From Candidatus Gastranaerophilales bacterium (GTDB taxonomy: Bacteria > Cyanobacteriota > Vampirovibrionia > Gastranaerophilales > Gastranaerophilaceae): a stretch of 64,000 nt of DNA. Made by a program: the position numbers and the translations under genes. The notes beneath the pieces are model-generated. The model had not been told where the DNA came from, searched no databases, and worked only from the letters and a program-made list of their open reading frames with translations. Within the stretch, counting starts at the first letter, position 1; every line of letters starts with the position of its first letter. Location: the NCBI GenBank assembly GCA_900769645.1, contig CAAGHI010000032.1, positions 1 to 64,000 of the forward strand, written 5' to 3'. Positions 25,773-33,886 of the stretch are shown piece by piece.

Positions 25773-25970
25773 ATTTAACCTTCCTCTTCTTATACTATGT
25801 AAACTATTTTCACCCGTTTTTTTAGGGGTATGCTTACAGCATAGCACAAAAATCAATGTCTGAACAACTTTTCGTAAAAATTTAACGTCTAATCCTTAAG
25901 AATTAGTTATAAGTAGTTATACAGCACTTTACAAAAGTTCACAAACTGCAACATGTCTAATACTTTATGG

Positions 25971-27206
25971 CTATTTTTCAACTTTTTCCAAGATCTTAGA
26001 TAACGCAATTTTTACATGGGCATAATTTAAACCGCCTTGCATATAAGCCGTATATGGAGCTCTTAAAGGCCCATCAGCAGACAATTCGATAGTTGAACCT
26101 TCAATAAATGTTCCACCAGCCATAATAATTTGATCTTCATATCCCGGAACATATTCAGGAATTGGCGTTACGTAACCATTTACAGGGGATAATTGCTGAA
26201 TTGTTTGGCAAAAATGTTCCAAAGGCTCAGCAGAACCGAAAGTAATATTTTGAATAATATCTGTACGTTTTTCAAAGTATTTTGGAGCACTGTCATACCC
26301 GATTTCATCAAATATTTTAGCAGCCAAAACAGCACCTTTAACAGCGTCACAAACAACAGACGGCGCCATAAACAAACCTTGAAAAATCAATCTGTGCTGA
26401 TTAAACATTGCACCACCTTCTGAGCCGATCCCAGGGGCTGTAAGTCGGTTTGCGGTTCTATCAACATAAAGTTCTTTTCCTGCAACATAACCGCCGGCCT
26501 CAACAATTCCACCACCCGGATTTTTAATCAAAGAACCTGCTATTAAATCCGCACCAACTTCCAACGGTTCTTTGGTATCAACAAATTCCCCATAACAGTT
26601 GTCTACAAAACAGATACAGTTTGGATTTTTTGATTTTACAATCTTACAAATTTTTTCAATCGTTTCCATTGAAAGCGATTTTCTTGTAGAATACCCCTTA
26701 GAACGCTGAATTAATACCATTGTAACTGTTTCATCAATCTTTTCTTCGAGTTTTTCAAAATCGATTTCCATACCATCTTTTAGAGGAACTTCATCATACA
26801 AAACACCGTTTCCAATCAGCGAAGAACGCTTTGTTTCTTCATCACCGGCAGTTCCGATAACCTCTTGCATTGTATCATACGGAGCACCGGCAACAGAAAC
26901 AAGTTTATCACCATAGTGAAGATTTCCAAAAAGACAGCATGCAAGTGTGTGCGTACCTGATGCAAAATGAATTCTGACAAGTGCTTTTTCAGCCTTAAAC
27001 ACATCTGCAAACACTTTATCCAAAACTTCACGTCCCAAATCATCATGACCGTAACCAGAAACTGTATAAAAATGTTCCGGCGCAACTTTGCTTTCAATAA
27101 AAGCGTTTAAAACTTTTTCTTGGTTAAAATCTCTTATATCTTCAATCAGTTCAAATTCTTTTGTTAAACTTTTTTCGGCTTGTTTTATTAATTCTTTGCT
27201 ATTCAT
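25971..27206 (-). CDS. methionine gamma-lyase-like PLP enzyme (PF06838, aluminum resistance family)
   Basis: Fold-type I PLP enzyme of 411 aa, full length for the PF06838 family, often annotated as aluminum resistance or cystathionine beta-lyase-related. It has TVSGYGHDDLGRE, SGTHTLACCLFG, FVDNCYGEFVD and the lysine motif AGSLIKNPGGGI that would hold PLP. The likely role is C-S bond cleavage of a sulfur amino acid, with substrate unknown. An aaggga Shine-Dalgarno precedes the ATG. It is monocistronic, followed by glgP on the same strand after about 200 nt. Confidence 0.87.
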   Translation of the reverse strand: MNSKELIKQAEKSLTKEFELIEDIRDFNQEKVLNAFIESKVAPEHFYTVSGYGHDDLGREVLDKVFADVFKAEKALVRIHFASGTHTLACCLFGNLHYGDKLVSVAGAPYDTMQEVIGTAGDEETKRSSLIGNGVLYDEVPLKDGMEIDFEKLEEKIDETVTMVLIQRSKGYSTRKSLSMETIEKICKIVKSKNPNCICFVDNCYGEFVDTKEPLEVGADLIAGSLIKNPGGGIVEAGGYVAGKELYVDRTANRLTAPGIGSEGGAMFNQHRLIFQGLFMAPSVVCDAVKGAVLAAKIFDEIGYDSAPKYFEKRTDIIQNITFGSAEPLEHFCQTIQQLSPVNGYVTPIPEYVPGYEDQIIMAGGTFIEGSTIELSADGPLRAPYTAYMQGGLNYAHVKIALSKILEKVEK

Positions 27207-27225
27207 AATTTATCCCTTGTTAAAT

Positions 27226-27288
27226 AGATTCTTCGCCAGTCATTCTGAGGCTTCAGCCGAAGAATCTCAATGTTTTGCTCAGAATGAC
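27226..27288. repeat. dispersed intergenic repeat with interleaved inverted repeats
   Basis: agattcttcg (27226-27235) pairs with cgaagaatct (27259-27268), and cattctgag (27241-27249) pairs with ctcagaatg (27279-27287). The two possible hairpins interlock and exclude each other. Shorter relatives ending in gaatgacga occur at 39028-39038 and 45811-45838. Just downstream (27350-27378) is a gtgaaaagtgaaaagtg low-complexity run. Confidence 0.55.
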
Positions 27289-27381
27289 GAATAATTCAAC
27301 TATACATTATAATATTGCAAGCAAAAATAATCGTCAAATGGATTAAGTGAGAAGTGAAACGTGAAAAGTGAAAAGTGCATA

Positions 27382-27387
27382 TATAAT
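27382..27387 (+). promoter_or_regulatory. -10 box TATAAT, 6 nt before ATG of VWA gene
   Basis: TATAAT then gatgtt then ATG at 27394, with no Shine-Dalgarno. No clear -35 box; the upstream sequence is a gtgaaaagtg repeat. Confidence 0.55.
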
Positions 27388-27393
27388 GATGTT

Positions 27394-28104
27394 ATGAAAA
27401 AAATATTATTAATTTTGGGATTTATTGTTTTATGTTTACCGGTTTTGGCAGATAATTATAACATCTACCGAGGTGGTGCGACACCAAATATTGACGAAAA
27501 CGAGAGAGTTTTATTCATTTTAGATTTTTCTAACAGTATGTCTGAATACCTAGACGGCAGGCGAAAAGTTGACCTTATGATTGATACAATGCGAAAAATT
27601 TTAACAGAAATAAGTCCAAATATTTCTGTCGGGCTTAGGGTTTACGGGCACAGAACCGGTTTTACTCCTTTTGAAGCATGTCGTGCGTCAAGTCTGATTT
27701 CACCAATAAGCCCAGAAAACGGATTTAACATACAAAATCGACTTTCAGAAATCAAACCACGAGGCATGACTCCTATTACGTACTCACTTAAACAAGCTGT
27801 AAAAAATGACTTTCTTGGATTTACAGGCAAAAAACATATAATCCTCTTAACTGACGGTGGTGAAAATTGCGACGAAAGCCCTTGCAAATATGTCATGGAA
27901 CTTGTTCAAATCAGAAAAGATGTAACTATTGATGTTATAGCCTTTAATATTGATGACGAGGACGATTTGGCACAATTGGAATGTACTTCAATGGTTACGA
28001 GCGGAAAATTCTATAACGCACAAACAGCTGCTGAACTAGCAAGAAGCTTAAACAACAGCATCAGCGGTTTAAAAGAAGTTGAAGCCAAAATTCTTAAAAA
28101 TTAG
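27394..28104 (+). CDS. secreted VWA-domain protein
   Basis: Exported protein of 236 aa. The signal peptide is MKKILLILGFIVLCLPVLA (1-19). A von Willebrand A domain follows directly, with an intact metal-ion adhesion site DFSNS (44-48), a TPITYSL loop supplying the Thr, and HIILLTDGGENCD. It lacks a membrane anchor. VWA proteins bind partners through Mg2+. Its position just ahead of a prepilin-like gene (67 nt) suggests a role in pilus or adhesin function, but this is inference. The start follows the leaderless pattern; the upstream ATG at 27361 would spoil the signal peptide. Confidence 0.85.
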   Translation: MKKILLILGFIVLCLPVLADNYNIYRGGATPNIDENERVLFILDFSNSMSEYLDGRRKVDLMIDTMRKILTEISPNISVGLRVYGHRTGFTPFEACRASSLISPISPENGFNIQNRLSEIKPRGMTPITYSLKQAVKNDFLGFTGKKHIILLTDGGENCDESPCKYVMELVQIRKDVTIDVIAFNIDDEDDLAQLECTSMVTSGKFYNAQTAAELARSLNNSISGLKEVEAKILKN

Positions 28105-28171
28105 GTTAGACAAATTAAAAATTTGTGTATAATATATATAAGAAGATTAGAGCTAATTGGAGGTTTGAAAT

Positions 28172-28995
28172 ATGAAAAGCATAATTGAACTATCATTAAA
28201 AAACGAAAACGCTTGCCCCCCCCCCGAAGCAAATTTTTACTAAAAAATAGTGGATTTACACTTGCGGAAGTGCTGATTACTCTCGGAATTATTGGAGTTG
28301 TAGCTGCATTAACAATTCCGACTTTAATTGCAAAGTATCAATTAAAAGAGGGGATTACTGCTTATAAACACGAACTTGCTGTTTTAAATCACGCTGCAAC
28401 TAAGATTGTTACAGATTTTGGATATGTTCCGGATTGTTATAAGTGGCTACCGAATGAAAGACCATATCCTTCGATGAATACTTGTATAAAAAACAACTCT
28501 AATGGAGAATGCATTGCGTGGGGCGATAGTAACAACAATCCAAGACCTTCTGATTATAGCGGCAAGAGTACTGAATGCAAAGCATATCAAACAGCACTTG
28601 AAAAGAATTTAGAAATAATTAAAAAATGTAATTTTGCATATTATGATAATTGTACTGTTGCTTACAAAGGAAAAGATACTTTGTATAAGAAGCAGTATCC
28701 AAATAAATCAGATAACGACATTCTTATTGCAACAGCAGGTTGGAGTGCACTAAGGGAAAATCGCTTAAAAGCAGCACCAGCTGCTGTATTATCAAATGGT
28801 TCTGTGATACTCTATTATACTTATCCACTAGAAATTTTAATTGATGTTAATGGAAAACGTGGACCGAATAAATGGGGATATGACCTGTTTTGGGTGCAGT
28901 TAAAGGGATCTCCTCAAAAAGGTTTGTTTTATATGCCATTAGATTCTATAGTTGAAAACGGCGGTGTTACTGCAACTCAGGCTTTGCTTAAATAA
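28172..28995 (+). CDS. type IV prepilin-like protein, interrupted by C10 tract (phase-variable candidate)
   Basis: Secreted pilin/pseudopilin. The ATG at 28172 has a strong ggagg, reads MKSIIELSLKNENAC, then enters a C10 run and stops at 28241-28243 after 23 codons. The pilin frame is one base away: with 11 or 8 C the same start reads through CPPPRSKFLLKNSG and then FTLAEVLITLGIIGVVAA, a class III signal with Gly at -1 and Phe at +1. The rest is about 240 aa, Cys-rich, ending in DVNGKRGPNKWGYDLFWVQL, the calcium- or substrate-binding-like tail of this lineage. A TTG at 28213 could start the pilin frame directly but has no Shine-Dalgarno. As sequenced, the gene is off. Confidence 0.8.
28216..28225. 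repeat. C10 homopolymer in prepilin start region
   Basis: Ten C on the coding strand at codons 15-18 of the prepilin gene. A change to 11 or 8 restores the pilin frame. The flanks resemble the tract at 40-51. Confidence 0.9.
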
Positions 28996-29000
28996 AAATA

Positions 29001-30776
29001 TTATTTACACCCTACATCATCTTTATCGATTTTGCCGTCGAAATTATTGTCAACTCCATCTGAGCAAGAACCGATTGAATATTTTCCCTCGGCACGAACA
29101 TTATGTTCTAAATATCTATTCGGGATTTTCTTCCATAAATATTCAAAAAAGCCACGATAATACCTTGCAAGACGTTCATCTTCCACAATCAAAACATTTT
29201 CATCATTCCTGTTTTCGCCACTTTGAGAAAAATTCATAGAACCGGCAACAATATATTTGTCGTCAATTATCATGCTTTTGGAATGCATTTTGCCGGCGTA
29301 ATTTTCAACTTTCACAGGAACTTTTGCAGTTCTGAGCATTTTTATTTTACTTCTTGAAGAAGATGTGTGAGTCGCATCGACAATGATTTTAACATCAACT
29401 CCACGACTTTTTGCCACAATCAAGGCTTCCGCAAGTTTGTCATGCGTCAGAACAAACGCCGGCACATAAATATAATTTTTCGCATTATTCACCATTGGAA
29501 TAACCTTAGTTGTTATAATTTTATCTTTTGGCGAAAACATCGGTGTTACCCTCGTCTTACCCAAAACAACAGTTTTATGAGAAATTTTCATTTTCTTCTG
29601 ATGGAATTTACCTTCCAACATCTGGCTGAATTCTTCTTCATACATTTTTGCAACTTCAACCGAATTTATAAAAAAGACACAGTTTGAATTAAATCCGGAA
29701 AGTCCTGTTTTTGAATAATTCATAGAACCCGTCATGACTTTTGAGTTATCAAAAATCATAAATTTATTATGCATCAAAATCGTTGGCGTATCAGTCGATT
29801 TTTCGTCAGCAAGTTTTAAGAAATTGCACAACTCCGGATAATACGAATTTTTACTTGTGTCATACACCACACGAATTTTAACCCCACGAGATTTTGCTTC
29901 GCGTAATGCCTTGTAGATTTTTGGGTTACTATCCCAACCGTAAAGTGCAATATCAATTGATGATTTCGTGTTATTGATATATTTCAAAGTTTCCTGACAA
30001 ACTAGCGAACGACAATCGATATCAGGCTTTAAAGTCGTTGTCAAATCAGGTAAAAACATTCGCAGACTACCATCAGATATCACAAGCGGATAAGTCAATT
30101 CTTTATAAGAATTAAACTTTTTGTGATGAATTCTAGCTTTCTTATCCCGCTGAACATGACAAAACTTGCAAGGCTTAGCACCTTCGGGTTTTTGACGTTC
30201 CGGAATAATTATTGTATCATGGGCAATCAAACCGTATTTACAGTCAAGAGTGTGGTACTTGTTGCTTTTGTGGTTTAAAATTATCAGTTTTAATTTTCGT
30301 GCCTTAGATAAATTATTGTCAAAATTTTTGTTGGTTTTAAAACTTTTATCAAATCCAAAGCCGGAATTTAAAAATTTGTCCCTGAAAGATTCGCCATCAA
30401 TGTAGATATCGGCAAACTTACAATTTTGATTTGTAACACCTGTGTATTTCAACATTACATTTTTATCAAGAAGAGTATTTTCAACCCAAATATCTGTCAA
30501 ATAGCCTAATTTCAAAGCATCAACATTGGTTAAATTTAACTTCTTTTCAATTTCATCTTGATTAGCCGACAAGTCTGATGTAAACGCATGCAAATTCGGC
30601 ACACAAACCGTTTCTCCATCATCAATAACATTATTTCCGTTCAAGTCGATTTCAAATTCGGTTGGAGAATTTATGCCAAGAACGACTTTTTCAGATTTTC
30701 GATAAAATTCAAACGAGGCAAATCCGGCAAATAACACAATTATTATTGATATTGAAATTATTTTATTGATTTGCAT
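29001..30776 (-). CDS. exported SNase-like plus phospholipase D-family protein
   Basis: Large protein of 591 aa with one N-terminal membrane segment (about 5-20), so it is anchored or secreted. In order it has: an EF-hand-like loop DLNGNNVIDDGE (44-55); a segment resembling staphylococcal nuclease (about 60-150, with IYIDGESFRDKFLNSGFGF); an Ada-like zinc patch (YHTLDC, then KPCKFCH, about 174-207); and two PLD domains with HNK (336-338, MHNKFMIFD) and HSK (498-500). The C-terminal GVDNNFDGKIDKDD is a second calcium loop. A likely role is extracellular nuclease or phosphodiesterase. Its start overlaps the upstream gene by 14 nt. Confidence 0.82.
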   Translation of the reverse strand: MQINKIISISIIIVLFAGFASFEFYRKSEKVVLGINSPTEFEIDLNGNNVIDDGETVCVPNLHAFTSDLSANQDEIEKKLNLTNVDALKLGYLTDIWVENTLLDKNVMLKYTGVTNQNCKFADIYIDGESFRDKFLNSGFGFDKSFKTNKNFDNNLSKARKLKLIILNHKSNKYHTLDCKYGLIAHDTIIIPERQKPEGAKPCKFCHVQRDKKARIHHKKFNSYKELTYPLVISDGSLRMFLPDLTTTLKPDIDCRSLVCQETLKYINNTKSSIDIALYGWDSNPKIYKALREAKSRGVKIRVVYDTSKNSYYPELCNFLKLADEKSTDTPTILMHNKFMIFDNSKVMTGSMNYSKTGLSGFNSNCVFFINSVEVAKMYEEEFSQMLEGKFHQKKMKISHKTVVLGKTRVTPMFSPKDKIITTKVIPMVNNAKNYIYVPAFVLTHDKLAEALIVAKSRGVDVKIIVDATHTSSSRSKIKMLRTAKVPVKVENYAGKMHSKSMIIDDKYIVAGSMNFSQSGENRNDENVLIVEDERLARYYRGFFEYLWKKIPNRYLEHNVRAEGKYSIGSCSDGVDNNFDGKIDKDDVGCK

Positions 30777-31614
30777 ATTCTTTTTTGTAGTTTGTTAATT
30801 CAAAACCAAGTCTTGAAATTTTATCTTTCAATTCTTTGTTTTGAGTAATCATAAATTCTGTATAATGTTGGTTCTTGTTGGAAATAGCATAGTGGCAAGG
30901 GTGAATTAGAGCTTCTGCCATACAATCTTCGTCCAACACTTTAAGCCCATATTCAATCGCCATATCGTCCATCAATCCCGTATATCCGACACCTATCAAG
31001 TAATCATTTGTTTTCAAACCATATTCTGCAACAACTTTTTTATTTTGAGCTGTAAAATAGTTTAAAAGTAAAATTTTCAAAATATTTGGTGGGTATTTCA
31101 AATTACAATGTTTTTTCAAATTCGGCACAAAATACATTTCTTCATGCTGAGTTCTAATATATGGAATACCGTATTCTTTCGCCAGTTTTGCAACAATTTT
31201 AAAGATATTCGGAATTCCATGGGTATGAACATGCGAATCAATATGATCAACTCTTGTATAGTTCATGACTGTTTCAATCTGTGTCCTGAACTCAAATTCA
31301 ACCTGTTCCAAAAATTTTGGATTATTAGAATTTAGTAAAATTGCACCATATCCTTTGTTAAACTTACCTCTTTTATTTGTAAGAAGCGGAGCTTTGGTCA
31401 AAGAACGCCCTTCAATAATGTTAAGATGCACTCCAATTCCGAGGTTTGGGCATTCCGGAATAATCTCGTTCACAGCTGCATTAAAAGCTTTTCCGTTCGC
31501 ACAAAGACTTGCACTTGTCAAAAATCCGTTATGATATCCGTCAAGTACAGCCTTATTATAAGCCTTTGACATTCCAAAATCGTCTGCGTTTAATATAAAT
31601 TTTTTACTAACCAT
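30763..31614 (-). CDS. YdjC/ChbG-like carbohydrate deacetylase
   Basis: Deacetylase of the YdjC family, which removes N-acetyl groups from amino sugars using a divalent metal. It is 283 aa. It has the metal Asp motif LNADDFGMS (8-16), GVHLNIIEG near 67 and HIDSHVHTHG. Relatives include ChbG (chito-oligosaccharides) and HpnK (hopanoid biosynthesis); the substrate here is unknown. It overlaps the PLD gene downstream and is divergent from a GtrB-like glycosyltransferase. In several bacteria such a pair modifies lipid-linked sugars. Confidence 0.85.
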   Translation of the reverse strand: MVSKKFILNADDFGMSKAYNKAVLDGYHNGFLTSASLCANGKAFNAAVNEIIPECPNLGIGVHLNIIEGRSLTKAPLLTNKRGKFNKGYGAILLNSNNPKFLEQVEFEFRTQIETVMNYTRVDHIDSHVHTHGIPNIFKIVAKLAKEYGIPYIRTQHEEMYFVPNLKKHCNLKYPPNILKILLLNYFTAQNKKVVAEYGLKTNDYLIGVGYTGLMDDMAIEYGLKVLDEDCMAEALIHPCHYAISNKNQHYTEFMITQNKELKDKISRLGFELTNYKKEYANQ

Positions 31615-31693
31615 TTTCTAATAAATCCTTGCTTTAATAATATATATATTATAATATAAAAGAGCCAATTTTGGCAAATCGAAGAGAGGAATT

Positions 31694-32647
31694 ATGAATA
31701 AACCTATTTTAGCAGTGATTATACCTTGTTACAACGAAGAATTATGTGTAAAAAAAACCGCGGAAACTTTGTTAGCACTTTTAGACAAATTAGTCGAAAA
31801 AGAAAAAATTAGCGAAGAAAGCTATCTTTACTTTGTCGACGATGGCTCGAAAGACAAGACTTGGAACATAATTGTTTCTCTTCACCAACAAGATAAAAGA
31901 GTAAAGGCTCTCAAATTTATCCGCAATTTCGGCAACCAAAAAGCTCTAATAGCAGGGCTTGAAGGAGTTCGACAAATTGGTTGTGATTGTACAGTTTCAA
32001 TTGATGCGGATCTTCAACAAGACGAAAATTCAATTGAAGAGTTCATTGATGAATTTATGAAAGGTGCTGATATCGTTTCCGGAATAAGAAATGACAGAAA
32101 CACAGATTCTTTCTTCAAAAAATTTACAGCACTTGCATTTTACAAAACTATGAATATTTTAGGTGCCAAAATACCACCAAACCACTCGGATTACAGACTT
32201 GTGAGCAAAAAAGCTTTGGATATTATGGAACTTTATCCTGAAAAATACTTGTTTTTAAGAGGTTTTTTCAACGAAGTCGGGCTTAAAACATCTTACGTGC
32301 ATTTCAACGTAAAACCCAGAATGGCAGGTCAATCAAAATTCAATTTTGTATCACTTATGGGGCTTGCTCTCAATGGAATTACATCATATAGCGTCGTTCC
32401 TCTTAGATTTGTAACAGTTTTGGGCTTTTGCATGGCACTATTCGGATTTTTAGTTGGGCTTGAAACCGTTATTGAAAAAATATTTTGGCATAACTCACCA
32501 AACGGTTGGGCAACAACAATTATCCTACTTTGCGTATTCGGCGGAATTCAACTGTTCTGTCTCGGACTTATCGGAGAATATGTCGGACAAGTTTACAGAG
32601 AAGTCAAAGGTAGACCAAGATACATTAAAGATATCGAATTAAAATAA
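31694..32647 (+). CDS. GtrB/DPM1-like polyprenyl-phosphate glycosyltransferase
   Basis: Family 2 glycosyltransferase of 317 aa that would load a sugar onto undecaprenyl phosphate at the inner membrane. It has VIIPCYNEELCV, the nucleotide-sugar metal site SIDADLQQD and the acceptor loop FIRNFGNQKALIAGLEG. Two C-terminal membrane helices (about 230-255 and 265-295) end in EYVGQVYREVKGRPRYI, typical of GtrB and related enzymes. The Shine-Dalgarno is gagagga. It is divergent from the YdjC-like deacetylase. Confidence 0.92.
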   Translation: MNKPILAVIIPCYNEELCVKKTAETLLALLDKLVEKEKISEESYLYFVDDGSKDKTWNIIVSLHQQDKRVKALKFIRNFGNQKALIAGLEGVRQIGCDCTVSIDADLQQDENSIEEFIDEFMKGADIVSGIRNDRNTDSFFKKFTALAFYKTMNILGAKIPPNHSDYRLVSKKALDIMELYPEKYLFLRGFFNEVGLKTSYVHFNVKPRMAGQSKFNFVSLMGLALNGITSYSVVPLRFVTVLGFCMALFGFLVGLETVIEKIFWHNSPNGWATTIILLCVFGGIQLFCLGLIGEYVGQVYREVKGRPRYIKDIELK

Positions 32648-32659
32648 AAATTAAGATTC

Positions 32660-32695
32660 AAAAATGGGCGGAAACCAACTTCATTGCCCATTTTT
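32660..32695 (+). terminator. terminator of the GtrB-like gene, overlapping the next promoter
   Basis: aaaaatgggc (32660-32669) pairs with gcccattttt (32686-32695), with A/T runs. The 3' arm also contains TTGCCC, the -35 box of the cpaE-like promoter. Confidence 0.75.
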
Positions 32696-32712
32696 AAAAA
32701 ATATGGTACAAT
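32684..32712 (+). promoter_or_regulatory. promoter TTGCCC-N17-TACAAT-N6-ATG
   Basis: TTGCCC at 32684-32689, spacer 17, TACAAT at 32707-32712, then 6 nt to the ATG at 32719. There is no Shine-Dalgarno, so a leaderless transcript is likely. Confidence 0.65.
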
Positions 32713-32718
32713 TCAAAT

Positions 32719-33882
32719 ATGAAACAAACAATTCCTACAATTATAGTTGCAGAACACGATAGTACATCAGAATTAATCAAACTTTATTTTGACGAATTTG
32801 ACGGTTTTTCTTTTCTTGCAAATACCTCTGACTTTACCAAAGCTTATAATGGCATAAAAGAATTGAATAATTCTCTTGTAATTGTAGACATTTCCGAATA
32901 TCCGGAACAAGCTTTGAATTTTATATCAAAAATCACAACGGAATATTCAAATTGCAAAGTAGTAGCTCTTTCAGATAAACCAAATGTTGATTTGGTAATC
33001 AGAGCTATGAGAGTCGGAGCTACCGACTTTTTGCCTTTACCACTAATTAAGAAAGATTTTTTTGAAGTTCTTGAAAAATTATACAATGACTTTACCGGTG
33101 GAAAACAAAAAAAATCAAAATGTCGTGTAATCACAGTGTATTCAAACAAAGGTGGAGTAGGAAAAACATCTGTTGCAACAAACTTAGCTCTTGAACTTTC
33201 AAAAATAACAAAGGAAAATGTTGCTTTAATTGATTTAAACTTTCAACTGGGCGATGTAACAACTTTTTTGGATTTAAAACCGTCTTTTAATATTTCTTAC
33301 ATGTTACAAAATTTGGACAAAATCAATGAAGATTTTTTGCTATCAACACTTGAAAAATACAAAGGAACAAGTCTTTATGTGCTTGCAGATCCGCCATACT
33401 TTAGGGAAACTGATGAAATTTCGACAAAGTCAATCACAAAATTATTCGATATTTTACGAGATACTTTTTCTTATGTCGTTGTCGACACATCTGCCGGCTT
33501 TGACAAAAAATCAATGACTGCTCTTGAAAATTCTGACTTAGTGCTTTTAGCAATGATTGTAAACCTTCCGGCTATCCGAAATTGCCAAAGATGCTTAGAA
33601 TTATTTGAGGAACTGGGTTTAGACGACAATAAAATTCAATTATTGGTAAACCGTTACATGGAAAGCGATGAAATAAAAGCTGAGGACGTTGAAGAAGCAC
33701 TTGGCAAAAAAATATACTGGAAAATCCCAAACAATTACTTCACGATGATGTCTGCGATAAATCAAGGTGTACCGGTTAGCGAAATTAATACAGACTCTAA
33801 CGTTGCGTTGAGTTACAAGAACCTTGCACTGATGGTTTCTGACAATATTTACAGGCAAAAATTAAACGAACAGAGAGGATAA
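32719..33882 (+). CDS. cpaE: CpaE-like ATPase (Tad pilus localisation)
   Basis: Protein of 387 aa with an N-terminal receiver-like domain (about 5-125, with VVDIS near the phosphoacceptor position and MRVGATDFLPLPL). A MinD/ParA-type P-loop domain follows, with deviant Walker A NKGGVGKTS (143-151) and YVVVDTSAGFDKKSM. This is the CpaE/TadZ architecture, which positions the Tad secretion ATPase at a pole or site. It is followed 4 nt later by a CpaF-like ATPase, supporting the assignment. TadB, TadC and secretin genes are not in the window. Confidence 0.85.
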   Translation: MKQTIPTIIVAEHDSTSELIKLYFDEFDGFSFLANTSDFTKAYNGIKELNNSLVIVDISEYPEQALNFISKITTEYSNCKVVALSDKPNVDLVIRAMRVGATDFLPLPLIKKDFFEVLEKLYNDFTGGKQKKSKCRVITVYSNKGGVGKTSVATNLALELSKITKENVALIDLNFQLGDVTTFLDLKPSFNISYMLQNLDKINEDFLLSTLEKYKGTSLYVLADPPYFRETDEISTKSITKLFDILRDTFSYVVVDTSAGFDKKSMTALENSDLVLLAMIVNLPAIRNCQRCLELFEELGLDDNKIQLLVNRYMESDEIKAEDVEEALGKKIYWKIPNNYFTMMSAINQGVPVSEINTDSNVALSYKNLALMVSDNIYRQKLNEQRG

Positions 33883-33886
33883 GACT

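Noticed and set aside
28213..28995. TTG at 28213 as the true prepilin start
   Set aside because: No Shine-Dalgarno at a suitable distance, whereas the ATG at 28172 has a strong ggagg; kept as an alternative explanation only.
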